Notes: generated from the sequence alone by a model not told the origin. DNA of 64,000 nucleotides from Oceanibaculum indicum P24 (GCF_000299935.1 NZ_AMRL01000016.1:1-64000); one strand, 5' to 3'. Positions 46,824-56,021 are shown, counted from the stretch's first letter. Numbers and translations: made by a program.

Positions 46824-47333
46824 TTAAGTCCCTACTCTTTGTAGGGTCACGAAACAGTAGGACAGGCCGGAGGCTTCATCCAATACAGGATTCGTGCGGT
46901 CAGCCTCGCGCCAGGCGCGGGGCTCGATCTCCGGGAAATGCGCGTCGCCGGCAATTTCCGCGTCGATTTCGGTGAGGTACAGCCGGTCGAGCCGGGGCAG
47001 GGCCTGGGCGTATATCTCCGCCCCGCCGATCACCATGACCTCCTCCGCGCCGGTCTCACGAGCCAGACTGGCGGCAAGGTCCAGGGCGGTGCCGATGTCG
47101 CGGGCGATGTGGATGCCTTCGGCTGCAAAACCGGGATCGCGTGTCACCACGATGTTGGGCCGGCCGGGCAGCGGCTTGCCGATGGACTGGAAGGTCTTGC
47201 GGCCCATGACGACCGGCTTGCCCAGTGTCATGGCCTTGAAGAATTTCAGGTCGCCCGGCAGTCGCCAGGGCAGGCCGTTATCCTGGCCGATCACCCGGTT
47301 GCGCGCCATCGCGGCAATGGCGGAGAAGATCAT
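46824..47333 (-). CDS. folA: dihydrofolate reductase
   Basis: 169 residues. MIFSAIAAMARNRVIGQDNGLPWRLPGDLKFFK carries the Met20 loop and the active-site Asp; VMGRKTFQSIGKPLPGRPNIVVTRD and VMVIGGAEIYAQALP are NADPH-binding motifs. It regenerates tetrahydrofolate after the thymidylate synthase reaction; thyA lies upstream on the same strand. Trimethoprim target. Confidence 0.97.
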   Translation of the reverse strand: MIFSAIAAMARNRVIGQDNGLPWRLPGDLKFFKAMTLGKPVVMGRKTFQSIGKPLPGRPNIVVTRDPGFAAEGIHIARDIGTALDLAASLARETGAEEVMVIGGAEIYAQALPRLDRLYLTEIDAEIAGDAHFPEIEPRAWREADRTNPVLDEASGLSYCFVTLQRVGT

Positions 47334-47389
47334 GGTGGCACCTTTCGATTTTAGGGCGATTTCGCTTAAACCTTGGTGTTTCTCTGACC

Positions 47390-47490
47390 GTCATTCCCGG
47401 CCTTGTGCCGGGAATCCAGGCTTCCGCTCGCTTAGGCACCGCCGGTATAAGCTGGACCCTGGACCCCCGGGACAAGCCCGGGGGTGACGG
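47390..47490. repeat. dispersed palindromic repeat, family A, copy 3
   Basis: GTCATTCCCGGCCTTGTG / CCGGGAATCCAGG, then CCTGGACCCCCGGGACAAG / CCCGGGGGTGACGG. It lies 59 bp before the GIY-YIG gene. Confidence 0.85.
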
Positions 47491-47549
47491 ATAGAGTATG
47501 TAGCCGATAATTGAGCGAGCCCACCGCAGATGAAAGCTTGGAATCCAAG

Positions 47550-47837
47550 ATGGCTTTCTTCGTCTATATCCTCGCAAGCGGAGAGCAAGGCACCCTGTAT
47601 ATCGGTGTGACCAACGACATTGCGCGAAGGGTCCACGAACACAAGGCGGGGGCGGCGGACGGTTTTACCAAGCGCCATGGCGTTTCGCGCCTCGTTTACT
47701 ACGAGATGTTCGACACTGCCGCTGACGCGATCCAGCGGGAGAAGGCAATGAAACGGTGGAAGCGGGACTGGAAGCTCAACCTGATCGACCGCACCAATCC
47801 GGACTGGCGCGATCTATATGAGACGCTGAACGCCTAA
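47550..47837 (+). CDS. GIY-YIG nuclease family small protein
   Basis: 95 residues, a complete single GIY-YIG domain: VYIL and TLYIGVTNDI form the GIY and YIG strands, Arg in ARRVHEH, and the metal-ligand Glu in QREKAMKRWKRDWK. ATG 47550 begins the domain; an upstream TTG at 47511 adds 13 residues. This stand-alone type is frequent in alphaproteobacteria, often close to dispersed repeats such as the one here. Function unknown. It sits alone on the plus strand between folA and thyA. Confidence 0.9.
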   Translation: MAFFVYILASGEQGTLYIGVTNDIARRVHEHKAGAADGFTKRHGVSRLVYYEMFDTAADAIQREKAMKRWKRDWKLNLIDRTNPDWRDLYETLNA

Positions 47838-47850
47838 CTCACACCGCCTC

Positions 47851-48645
47851 TCACACCGCCACCGGGGCCTTGATGTGCGGGTGGGCCTGGTAGTTCTCCA
47901 GCGCGAAATCCTCATAGACGAAGTCGAACAGGCTGCCGACATCCGGGTTCAGCCGCATGGTGGGCAGTGGGTAGGGCGCGCGGGTCAGCTGCAGATCGGC
48001 CTGTTCCACATGGTTGGCATAGAGATGCGCGTCGCCCAGCGTGTGGATGAACTCGCCCGGCTTCAGCCCGGTCACCTGCGCCACCATCATTGTCAGTAGC
48101 GCGTAGGAGGCGATGTTGAACGGCACGCCCAGGAAGATGTCGGCGGAACGCTGGTAGAGCTGGCAGGACAGCCTGCCGTCCGCCACATAGAACTGGAACA
48201 GGCAGTGGCAGGGCGGCAGCGCCATCTTTCCAACCTCGGCCACATTCCAGGCGCTGACGATCAGCCGGCGGGAATCCGGGTTGGCCCTGATCTGCGCGAT
48301 GAGCTGGCTGATCTGGTCGATGCTGCCGCCGTCCGGCGTCGGCCAGGACCGCCACTGATGGCCATAGACCGGCCCCAGCTCGCCATTCTCGTCCGCCCAT
48401 TCGTCCCAGATCGAAACGCCATTGCGCTTCAGATAGGCGATGTTGGTGTCGCCCTGCAGGAACCACAGCAGCTCATGGATGATCGACTTCACATGCAGCT
48501 TCTTGGTGGTGACCAGCGGGAAGCCTTCTGCCAGGTCGAAGCGCATCTGGTAGCCGAACACGCTGTAGGTGCCGGTGCCCGTGCGGTCGGACTTGTAGGT
48601 GCCGGTCTGGCGGACATGGCGCAGGAGGTCGAGATAGGTCTGCAT
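47851..48645 (-). CDS. thyA: thymidylate synthase
   Basis: 264 residues from ATG 48645 ([11 protein letters not shown]), the exact ThyA length. The nucleophile Cys is in [49 protein letters not shown] and [13 protein letters not shown] complete the family set. Methylates dUMP with methylene-THF, producing DHF for folA. Confidence 0.98.
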   Translation of the reverse strand: MQTYLDLLRHVRQTGTYKSDRTGTGTYSVFGYQMRFDLAEGFPLVTTKKLHVKSIIHELLWFLQGDTNIAYLKRNGVSIWDEWADENGELGPVYGHQWRSWPTPDGGSIDQISQLIAQIRANPDSRRLIVSAWNVAEVGKMALPPCHCLFQFYVADGRLSCQLYQRSADIFLGVPFNIASYALLTMMVAQVTGLKPGEFIHTLGDAHLYANHVEQADLQLTRAPYPLPTMRLNPDVGSLFDFVYEDFALENYQAHPHIKAPVAV

Positions 48646-48730
48646 GGCACTGCCTTGGAAGCGATGTCTTGGGTCTGTGGAGCCTGCCATTACTATATAT
48701 GGTGTTTGGCCGCGATGCAGCCCCCATAAA

Positions 48731-49127
48731 AAGTAAGTGGTTACCCCTTTCGTTCCGCCCTCGGAATACCTATTATTAAGGCGTCGGGAAACCGGCTATG
48801 GGGATAAACCTTTCGCGGAATAAGCATTACGGACCCGGGGGCGGTACCCGGCGCCTCCACCAGTTTACAAGATGCGCCCGTTTACGGATATGTGGGCTGG
48901 CGCATCCCTCTGGGGGCGAAACAGGATCGACGTGTGTAGTAAAGGCGTAAGTTTCTCCCGGCATGGTACCACCGTTATCGGGCCAAGCTAGTAGTTGCGA
49001 ACGACAACTCCAAGCAGGTCGCCCTCGCCGCTTAATTGCGGTCTGGGTAACCACCCTTAAGCCCTTATCTTGCTAAGGTAAGGCGCGGTTCGGAGGGCAC
49101 CGGGCAACAGAAGCCCTCCACTTACTT
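48731..49127 (+). ncRNA. ssrA: transfer-messenger RNA, circularly permuted two-piece type
   Basis: The acceptor piece comes first and ends in a T-arm and CGCCTCCACCA (3' end 48862). After about 49 bases of intervening sequence the coding piece begins GGGGGCGAAACAGGATCGACG at 48912; GGGGGCG pairs with CGCCTCC as the acceptor stem. The tag frame at 48997-49035 reads ANDNSKQVALAA then stop. AAGTAAGTGG (48731-48740) pairs with CCACTTACTT (49118-49127), defining both outer ends. Exact processing sites are inferred. It rescues stalled ribosomes and tags the products for ClpXP/ClpAP. Confidence 0.93.
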
Positions 49128-49235
49128 TCGTTGCCGCGTGGCTCCATTCCCGATCTTGGTGCCGAGCGTGCTGGCCGTAATCCGCCGGCCGGCCCTTTCG
49201 GGCAGGCGGGCCATCCAACCGGGCGAAATCGACAG

Positions 49236-49751
49236 GTGCAGGATCAGTTGAGATACGACAGGCTGGTTGAGGAGGCGCTGCGCAGCGTCGTCCGGACCGC
49301 GCTGACAGAGGCCGCGATCAACGGCCTGCCGGGCGATCATCATTTCTACATCACCTTCAAGACGCAGCTGGCAGGCGTGGATATCCCCGCCTTCCTGCGC
49401 CAGAAGTATGAGGACGAGATGACCATCGTCCTGCAGCACCAGTTCTGGGGGCTGAAGGTGACGGAGGACCGCTTCGAGGTTCTGCTCAGCTTCAACGATG
49501 TGCATGAGAAGCTGTCGATCCCCTTCACCGCCATCACCGGCTTCGTCGATCCGTCGGTGAAGTTCGGCCTGCAGTTCCAGGTCGCTGAGGAGGCGCAGGC
49601 GCAGGAGACGCCGGAAGGCGTGGCCGCCTTCACACCCGCCGAGAAGCCGGCAGCCGCGCCGGAGGCAGCCGCCGAGGAACCGGCGGAGGCAAACGCGGCC
49701 TCCGAGAATGGCGCCAATGTCGTGACGCTGGACAAATTCCGCAAGAAATAG
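49236..49751 (+). CDS. sspB: SspB-like ClpXP adaptor protein
   Basis: 171 residues from GTG 49236 (MQDQLRYDRLVEEALRSVVR), matching the usual start of alphaproteobacterial SspB; a longer frame from 49131 would begin inside the tmRNA trailer. HHFYITFKTQLAGVDIP and QHQFWGLKVTEDRFEVLLSFND form the tag-binding fold. The Ala/Glu-rich tail ends in VVTLDKFRKK, the ClpX-binding motif. It delivers ssrA-tagged proteins to ClpXP, and lies directly after ssrA. Confidence 0.93.
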   Translation: MQDQLRYDRLVEEALRSVVRTALTEAAINGLPGDHHFYITFKTQLAGVDIPAFLRQKYEDEMTIVLQHQFWGLKVTEDRFEVLLSFNDVHEKLSIPFTAITGFVDPSVKFGLQFQVAEEAQAQETPEGVAAFTPAEKPAAAPEAAAEEPAEANAASENGANVVTLDKFRKK

Positions 49752-49812
49752 CCGACGTCCCGTCTGCACCCCACCCTAAGGGGTGAGCCTTGCTCTCCTC
49801 TTATCCTCCTTC

Positions 49813-49928
49813 GTCACCCCCGCACTTGTTGCGGGGGTCCACATTTAAGGAGGCTCGGGCATCGCCGGCACTGGCAAGGTCGGTGCGGGCGGAGGCCTGG
49901 ACCCCCGGGACAAGCCCGGGGGTCCAGG
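49813..49928. repeat. dispersed palindromic repeat, family A, copy 4
   Basis: GTCACCCCCGCACTTG / TTGCGGGGGTCCA, then CCTGGACCCCCGGG and CCCGGGGGTCCAGG (49895-49928), which form a nearly perfect palindrome with a short ACAAG loop. Between the convergent ends of sspB and the EF-G-like gene. Confidence 0.85.
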
Positions 49929-49941
49929 TTGGGGTAAGCGC

Positions 49942-52005
49942 CTACTGCGCGGCGACCGCTCCGTGTGATGAGCGCGCGACCGCCTGGTCGGCCAGCCGGC
50001 CGGTCAGTTCCTGCAGATGGTCGAAGCGCTGGCTATAGCTGCCCACGCCCAGCGTCGCCGAGCGCAGCTCGATGATGAGGTCGTGGATTTCCGCCTGCGG
50101 CATGTAGCACTGCACCTCGTCCCAGCCCTCCCAGCCGGCGCGGGCATCATAGCCCAGGATCTGCCCGCGCCGCCCGGTGATCAGGCGCTGCACCTTCGAG
50201 GTGAACTCGTTCGGCACCGCGATGGCGACCGACAGGATCGGCTCCAGCAGCACCGGCTCGCAGGCTGGCATGCCCTCTGCCATCGCCTGCCGGGCGGCCA
50301 GCTTGAAGGCCATGTCGGAACTGTCCACGCTGTGGAACTGCCCGTCATGCAGCGTCACCTGGACATCGACCACCGGATAACCCAGCGGCCCGTGCGTCAT
50401 GAACTCGCGCACCCCTTCCTCGACGGAGGGGATGTACTGGCGCGGAATCGCGCCGCCGACGATCCTGTCCACGAACTGGAAGCCCGATCCGCGAGGCAGC
50501 GGCTGGATCGATATCTTCACATCGGCGAACTGGCCATGGCCGCCGCTCTGCTTCTTGTGCCTTGCATGCTGCTCGGCTTTGCGGCGGATGGTCTCCTTGT
50601 AGGGCACCTGCGGGCGGGCCAGCGTCACCGCCAGATTATACTTGCCCTTCAGCCGGTCGGCGGCGATCTGCAGATGGATGTCGCCCTGGCCGGACAGCAG
50701 CAGCTCGCCGGTATCCTCGTCATGCCGGGCGGTCAGTGAGGGGTCTTCCTCCACCAGCTTCTGCAGGGCGCCCGACAGCTTCACCTCGTCATTGCGGTTG
50801 GCGGCATGCAGCGCCATGGCATAGACCGGCGCGAGCGAGGCCGGCCAGTCGGGCGCGTCCGCAGGATGATCGGCGGGTGTCAGCACATCGCCGGTGGCGA
50901 CCGGCTCCAGCTTGCCCAGCGCCACCACATCGCCGGGGCCAGCCTCCGGTATCTTCGCCAGATTAGAGCCCAGCAGGTGATAGAGGCCGCTGATGCGCGC
51001 CTGCCCGTGCGGGCCGGTCAGCATCTGCCCGTCCTTCACGCTGCCGCGCCAGATCCGGGCCAGCGACAGCTTGCCGGTATGGGCGAGGTGCAGTGTCTTG
51101 AACACCTGCAGCAGCGGTTCGCCCTCCGGCGGGATCGCCTTGCGCCCGGCGGTGTGGGTCACGTCGGAGACCTCGTGCCGCAGCGCCTTCAGCAGGCGGT
51201 GTACGCCGTGGTTCTTCTCCGCCGCCCCCAGGAACACCGGGACGATCAGGTCGGATTGCAGGTCCTTCGCCAGCGTGCGGTAGATGTCGTGCGTTTCCGG
51301 CACCATGTCTTCCAGCAGCTGTTCCAGCAGCCCGTCGTCGAAATCGGCCAGCGCCTCCAGCATCTCGCCGCGGGCCTCCTGCTCTCGCGCCAGCGCGGTC
51401 TCCGGCAGCTGGATCAGGTCGGAGGGCTGGCCCGGCCGGTAGCGATAGGCCCGCTCGCTCGCCAGATCGACATAGCCTGTGATGTGCTCGCCCTCGCGGA
51501 TCGGCACCTGGCGCAGCACCAGCGGCCGCCGGGAATGCGCCTGCAGGGCGGCCAGCAGGTCCCGCACGCGCCCCGTGCTCTCGTCCATCCGGTTCACGAA
51601 CAGCAGGTGCGGGATATCCTCGTCATCCAGATATTTCAGGATGGGCGCGATGGTCAGCGCGCGCGCCGGGTCGGCCTCGCACACCACCACGGCGACATCG
51701 GCGATCTGCAGCGCGTTGCGGTAATCCTGCGCGAATTCGATGGAGCCGGGGCAGTCCACGAACACCCAAGGCTCGCCCATATAGGTCGCATGGGCGATGT
51801 TGGGCTCCACGCTCATCCCCCGGGCGCGGGCCTCGGGCGAGGCGTCGCCGACGCTGTTGCCATCCTTCACGCTGCCCTGCCGGGGAATGGCGCAACAGGC
51901 CGCCAGAAGGCTTTCCAGCAGGGATGTCTTGCCGCTGAGATAGGGACCCACCAGCACGGCGCAGCGCGGCGTGTCGATGGGCATGCGTTCGGTTCTTGCG
52001 ACCAT
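49942..52005 (-). CDS. elongation factor G-like GTPase
   Basis: 687 residues from ATG 52005, preceded by GGGAGGTGG. EF-G domain order with G1 VGPYLSGKTSL, G3 DCPGSIEF and G4 NRMDE; canonical EF-G has AHIDAGKTT, DTPGHVDF and NKMD, so this is the divergent second EF-G family and not the housekeeping FusA. Domain IV/V segments (GGHGQFADVKISIQPL, GYPVVDVQVTLHDG) are intact. A factor of this type may act in recycling or under stress; the role is not established. Confidence 0.9.
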   Translation of the reverse strand: MVARTERMPIDTPRCAVLVGPYLSGKTSLLESLLAACCAIPRQGSVKDGNSVGDASPEARARGMSVEPNIAHATYMGEPWVFVDCPGSIEFAQDYRNALQIADVAVVVCEADPARALTIAPILKYLDDEDIPHLLFVNRMDESTGRVRDLLAALQAHSRRPLVLRQVPIREGEHITGYVDLASERAYRYRPGQPSDLIQLPETALAREQEARGEMLEALADFDDGLLEQLLEDMVPETHDIYRTLAKDLQSDLIVPVFLGAAEKNHGVHRLLKALRHEVSDVTHTAGRKAIPPEGEPLLQVFKTLHLAHTGKLSLARIWRGSVKDGQMLTGPHGQARISGLYHLLGSNLAKIPEAGPGDVVALGKLEPVATGDVLTPADHPADAPDWPASLAPVYAMALHAANRNDEVKLSGALQKLVEEDPSLTARHDEDTGELLLSGQGDIHLQIAADRLKGKYNLAVTLARPQVPYKETIRRKAEQHARHKKQSGGHGQFADVKISIQPLPRGSGFQFVDRIVGGAIPRQYIPSVEEGVREFMTHGPLGYPVVDVQVTLHDGQFHSVDSSDMAFKLAARQAMAEGMPACEPVLLEPILSVAIAVPNEFTSKVQRLITGRRGQILGYDARAGWEGWDEVQCYMPQAEIHDLIIELRSATLGVGSYSQRFDHLQELTGRLADQAVARSSHGAVAAQ

Positions 52006-52152
52006 GGCCACCTCCCTTGGCAAATGCCGGCGGCCCGCTTCTTCATCGTTCCCGAAGCGCGCCGGGGACGGCGGAGCGGGACGCATCTTTCTTGATGAAC
52101 GCCTATGTCAGCAGGCGGGGATAGGGGATGCAAGGAAGAAAATCAGAAAATT

Positions 52153-53007
52153 CTAATTCTGTGTCCCGGCAGCAAGGCAGGCGGCCAGCCCCTCGCGGTA
52201 GGTCGGGCAGGCGAGAGTGATGCCGAGATCGCGTTTGATCCGCTCGTTGCGCACGCGCTTGGTCTCGGAATAGAAGGCCAGCCCCATCGGGCCGAGGCCG
52301 GCCTGCTCCAGCGGGATCTCCGGCGGCGGTTCGACGCCTAGCAGGCGGCTGGCCTCCAGCACGACATCGGCCGAGGAGGCCGGCTCGTCATCCGCCAGAT
52401 TGTAGATCGCCCCCGGATCGGGGCGCGCCATTGAGGCGGCCAGCACCTGCGCGATATCCGCAACATGGATGCGGTTGAAGAGCTGCCCCGGCTTCACGAT
52501 GCGCTTCGCAGTACCGGTGCGCAGCTGGTCGATGGCGCTGCGCCCCGGTCCGTAGATGCCGGACAGGCGGAAGATATGCAGCGGAATATTGAGCGCCTGC
52601 CATTCGGCCTCAGCCGCCACCCGCGCCTTGCCGGAGGGCGTGGAGGGGGCGAGCGGGCTGTCCTCGTCCACCCAGGCGCCGCCGGTGTCGCCATAGACCC
52701 CGGTGGTGGAGAGATAGCCGGCCCAGGCGAGGTTGGGCAGCTTGCGCAGTACCGCATCATGCGTGGCCACTACCGGATCGTGCCCGTCGCGCGGCGGGAC
52801 GGAGGACAGGATATGGGTCACGCCCGCCAGCGCCTGTGCCGGGTCGGGCAGGGGGAAGGGGTATGCGGCGATGCCGCGTGCTTCCATCGCCGCGCGCTTG
52901 TCCGCCTCGCGGGCGGTGCCGGCGATTTTCCAGCCCTCCGGCAGCAGCGTCCTGGCGAGCCACTCCGCCGTGTAGCTGAAGCCGAAGCAGAACAGATGGC
53001 CCGCCAT
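52153..53007 (-). CDS. NAD-dependent epimerase/dehydratase family (SDR, YeeZ-like)
   Basis: 284 residues from ATG 53007. The N-terminus HLFCFGFSYTAEWLARTLLPEGW is the degenerate Rossmann loop of the YeeZ type, followed by YLSTTGVYGDTGGAWVDEDS and FRLSGIYGPGRSAID, with the extended-SDR Tyr region changed. Likely a cytoplasmic NAD(P)-binding protein of unknown substrate. It begins 7 bp after the cupin gene and is probably co-transcribed. Confidence 0.87.
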   Translation of the reverse strand: MAGHLFCFGFSYTAEWLARTLLPEGWKIAGTAREADKRAAMEARGIAAYPFPLPDPAQALAGVTHILSSVPPRDGHDPVVATHDAVLRKLPNLAWAGYLSTTGVYGDTGGAWVDEDSPLAPSTPSGKARVAAEAEWQALNIPLHIFRLSGIYGPGRSAIDQLRTGTAKRIVKPGQLFNRIHVADIAQVLAASMARPDPGAIYNLADDEPASSADVVLEASRLLGVEPPPEIPLEQAGLGPMGLAFYSETKRVRNERIKRDLGITLACPTYREGLAACLAAGTQN

Positions 53008-53014
53008 GGCGTCG

Positions 53015-53464
53015 TCAGCGGCCCGAAGGGCGCGGGACAGGCCGCCAGTCCGGTGGCGCCATCTCGAAGCCGGCGAAATCGAAGGCCGGCGCCACGGTGC
53101 AGGCAACCAGCGTCCAGTGCCCCAGGCTCTCAGCGGTCTGCCAGCAGTTCGGCGGCACGACGATGTGCGGGCGGTGCCCGGCCAGCACGTCATTGCCCAG
53201 ATGGTGCGCCTCGGCATCGTGACCGTTCGGCGACAGGGTCAGCACCAGCGGCGCGCCGGCCTGGAAATGCCAGATCTCGGTGGCGTCGGTGACTCGGTGC
53301 CAGGCCGAGAACTCGCCGGCCTTCAGCAGGTAATGGATGCAGGTCAGCGCCCCGCGCGAGCCGTCCGCCGGCACGTCGCGGAAGGTCTCGCGGAAATAGC
53401 CTCCTTCCGGATGGGGCTCCAGCCCCAGATGCCGGATGATGGCGTCGGCGTCGCGGTCCTGCAT
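53015..53464 (-). CDS. cupin domain protein (DUF985)
   Basis: 149 residues. LEPHPEGGYFRETFRD, SAWHRVTDATEIWHFQAGAPLVLTL and HIVVPPNCWQTAESLGHWTLVACTVAPAFDF are the DUF985/cupin_5 signature; the His residues line the barrel metal site. Some relatives are linked to sugar metabolism; function is unknown. Operon with the epimerase-like gene. Confidence 0.92.
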   Translation of the reverse strand: MQDRDADAIIRHLGLEPHPEGGYFRETFRDVPADGSRGALTCIHYLLKAGEFSAWHRVTDATEIWHFQAGAPLVLTLSPNGHDAEAHHLGNDVLAGHRPHIVVPPNCWQTAESLGHWTLVACTVAPAFDFAGFEMAPPDWRPVPRPSGR

Positions 53465-53538
53465 GGGGCTCTCCCGGCGGTGTTTCGTGTGCAGGTGGGG
53501 TGGTGTTGTACGCGGGGCATCGCACTTTCACTCAAACC

Positions 53539-53639
53539 GTCATTCCCGGGCTTGTCCCGGGAATCCAGGCCTCGGCTCGCGCCGGCATCGCCCGTGCTGG
53601 CTGAACCCTGGACCCCCGCAACAAGTGCGGGGGTGACGG
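53539..53639. repeat. dispersed palindromic repeat, family A, copy 5
   Basis: GTCATTCCCGGGCTTG / TCCCGGGAATCCAGG, then CCTGGACCCCCGCAAC / AAGTGCGGGGGTGACGG. The left half resembles copy 3, the right half copy 1, so halves recombine or convert independently. Confidence 0.85.
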
Positions 53640-53702
53640 CCTGAGAAAAGGTGCGACGGTCTGGCGTCAAATCAAGTTCTGAATTGGCACCTTACCTCCC
53701 CC

Positions 53703-54314
53703 TCACTTCGGCGGGACAGTCGCCTGCATGGACGGGCGGGCGGAGAAGCCCTCATACCATTTGGCGAGGTTTGGCCGGCCTTCGCGCCACTTGTCCGCCT
53801 CGTAGCGGAAATCCATGTAGCCCAGCGCGCAGCCGACCGCGATCTGGCCGATGGTAACGGGGCCATTAAGGTCGGCGGCTTCCTTCTCAAGCATGTCCAG
53901 CGCGCTCTTCACCTTGCCCTTCTGGCCATCATGCCAGGCATCCCAGCGCAGCTCCTGCGGGCGCATGAAGCCCTCATAGCGCGCCAGCAAGGCTGCATCG
54001 AGCAGGCCGTCGGCGATGGCGTGCTGGCGCAGCGCCACCCAGCGCGCCTTGCCCTTGGCCGGGAAGAACTTCCCACCGGCATGCTCGGCATCCAGATATT
54101 CGCAGATCACCGGCGAATCGAAGAGCGTCATGCCGTCATCGGTGGTCAGTGACGGCACCTTGCCGATGGGGTTGTCGGCATAGAGCGATTCGTTGCGCTC
54201 CACCGGGCTGGCGGCGGTCTTGTCCTTCTCGATCTTGCCGTCGATGCCGGCCTCGATGGCCAGCACCATGACCTTGCGCACATAGGGCGAGGTCGGGGAA
54301 TAACGCAGCTTCAT
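53703..54314 (-). CDS. glutathione S-transferase family protein
   Basis: 203 residues from ATG 54314 with AGGAG at 5 bases. Thioredoxin-like N-domain MKLRYSPTSPYVRKVMVLA with the active-site Ser region, NPIGKVPSLTTDDGMTLFDSPVICEYLDAEH for the glutathione contact, then the all-helical C-domain. Substrate unknown. Lies 25 bp downstream of gloB on the same strand, another glutathione-linked gene. Confidence 0.93.
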   Translation of the reverse strand: MKLRYSPTSPYVRKVMVLAIEAGIDGKIEKDKTAASPVERNESLYADNPIGKVPSLTTDDGMTLFDSPVICEYLDAEHAGGKFFPAKGKARWVALRQHAIADGLLDAALLARYEGFMRPQELRWDAWHDGQKGKVKSALDMLEKEAADLNGPVTIGQIAVGCALGYMDFRYEADKWREGRPNLAKWYEGFSARPSMQATVPPK

Positions 54315-54339
54315 GGGGACTCCTCCTGGGGTGTGCTTG

Positions 54340-55110
54340 TTAGAAACTGTCTTTCCGTTTCCTGACTTCGGCAAACACGGAAACCGGGTCCGCCCCGGCA
54401 AGGCCGACGGCGGCGGCGACGCCATCCTCATCGGCGCGCAGGAACGGGTTGGTCGCCATCTCCTCGCCCAGCAGCGAGGGCACGGTTGGCTGGCCCGCCG
54501 CGCGCAGCCGGTCGATCTCCGCCGCGCGCTGCTTCAGCCGGTCATTCTTCGGATCGACGGTCAGCGCGAAACGGGCGTTGGACTGGGTATATTCATGCGC
54601 GCAATAGACGCGGGTATCGGCGGGCAGGGCGCGGAACTTGCCGAGCGAGGCCCACATCTGCGCGGGCGTGCCCTCGAACAGCCGGCCGCAGCCCAGTGCG
54701 AACAGCGTGTCACCGCAGAACAGCGCCCGGCTGGCAGCGAAGAAATAGGCGATATGGCCGCGCGTATGGCCCGGCACGTCGAACACCTGGGCGTCCTCTC
54801 CGCCGAAGCGATAGCGGTCGCCATCGCCAACCTGTACGTCGATGCCGGGGATGCGGGCGGCATCGGCGCGCGGCCCGACGATGGTGCAGCCGGTCGCCTG
54901 CTTCAGCGCCAGATTGCCGCCGGTATGGTCGGCATGGTGGTGGGTGTTCAGGATGTGCGTCAGCCGCCAGCCCTGCGCCTCCAGCGCCGCCAGCACCGGC
55001 GGCGCCACGGCGGGATCGACCACGGCGGTCTCGCCGGAGGCCTCGTCATGGACGAGATAGACGTAATTGTCGCTGAGGACGGGAATCTGGTGGATGGTCA
55101 GTTGCGTCAT
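54340..55110 (-). CDS. gloB: hydroxyacylglutathione hydrolase (glyoxalase II)
   Basis: 256 residues from ATG 55110. Binuclear metal motif LNTHHHADHTGGN near residues 52-64, VFDVPGHTRGHIAYFF, FCGDTLFALGCGRLFEG and CAHEYTQSNARFAL. It hydrolyses S-lactoylglutathione to lactate, ending methylglyoxal detoxification. Divergent from the methyltransferase gene. Confidence 0.97.
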   Translation of the reverse strand: MTQLTIHQIPVLSDNYVYLVHDEASGETAVVDPAVAPPVLAALEAQGWRLTHILNTHHHADHTGGNLALKQATGCTIVGPRADAARIPGIDVQVGDGDRYRFGGEDAQVFDVPGHTRGHIAYFFAASRALFCGDTLFALGCGRLFEGTPAQMWASLGKFRALPADTRVYCAHEYTQSNARFALTVDPKNDRLKQRAAEIDRLRAAGQPTVPSLLGEEMATNPFLRADEDGVAAAVGLAGADPVSVFAEVRKRKDSF

Positions 55111-55243
55111 GGCTGCCTCCCTCCCCATATCCGGTTGTGTTAATTTCGGTTCGCCGGGACAGTAGCACCCGCTCCGCCATGCGCCAACGGCCTCCAGGGC
55201 ATGGCAGCCAAGGGTAGGCAGATGGGGAAAGGACGAAGCGGTC

Positions 55244-56011
55244 ATGTATGACGATGTCGTCGATCTGCGGGATTTCTACGCCAGCAGCCTGGGCCAGATG
55301 GCGCGCCGGCTGCTGCGCCGCCGGATGCGGCAGATCTGGCCGGATGTGCGCGGGCAGAATTTCCTCGGCATCGGCTACACGCTGCCCTATCTGCGGCCCT
55401 TCCGGGAGGAGGCGGCGCGCACCATCGCCCTGATGCCGGCGACGCAGGGCATCATGCATTGGCCGCGCGAGGGGCCGAACGTCACCCTGCTGGCCGATGA
55501 AAGCGATCTGCCGCTGCCCGATGCCTCGATGGACCGGGTGCTGCTGGTCCATGCGCTGGAAAGCACGGAGCAGCTGCGCGCCCTGATGGATGAAATCTGG
55601 CGGGTGATGGCCGGCAATGGCCGGCTGCTGGTGGTCGCCCCACACCGCCGAAGCCTGTGGTCGATGCGCGACAGCACGCCGTTCGGCCATGGCCAGCCCT
55701 ACAGCGCCGGGCAGATCCAGAAGCTGCTGCGGGACTGCCGTTTCACGCCGATTGAGCGGATGCACGCGCTGTTCGCACCGCCGGCGCGCTCGCGGCTGCT
55801 GCTGCGCTCCTCCGCCAGTTTCGAGCGGCTGGGCCAGCGCTGGTTCCCGCATCTGGGCGGGGTGGTGATGGTGGAGGCGGCCAAGCAGGTCTATGCCACC
55901 ACGGGCCGGCGCGAACCGGCGCGCCGCCGGCTGCTGATCCCGATGCCGCGCCCCGCCCCGCAGGGCATCCCCGCCGGTGCACGGGCCATGCGCGATATCG
56001 GCGAGGGGTAG
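55244..56011 (+). CDS. class I SAM-dependent methyltransferase-like protein
   Basis: 255 residues. FLGIGYTLPYLRPF replaces the usual glycine-rich motif I, ESDLPLPDASMDRVLLVHALE matches motif post-I/II, and LRALMDEIWRVMAGNGRLLVVAPHRRSLW is motif III of Methyltransf_11. The glycine loop is weak, so SAM binding may be altered. Divergent neighbour of gloB, an arrangement I recall as common in alphaproteobacteria. Converges with pntB across repeat B2. Confidence 0.82.
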   Translation: MYDDVVDLRDFYASSLGQMARRLLRRRMRQIWPDVRGQNFLGIGYTLPYLRPFREEAARTIALMPATQGIMHWPREGPNVTLLADESDLPLPDASMDRVLLVHALESTEQLRALMDEIWRVMAGNGRLLVVAPHRRSLWSMRDSTPFGHGQPYSAGQIQKLLRDCRFTPIERMHALFAPPARSRLLLRSSASFERLGQRWFPHLGGVVMVEAAKQVYATTGRREPARRRLLIPMPRPAPQGIPAGARAMRDIGEG

Positions 56012-56021
56012 GGTGAGGTAG

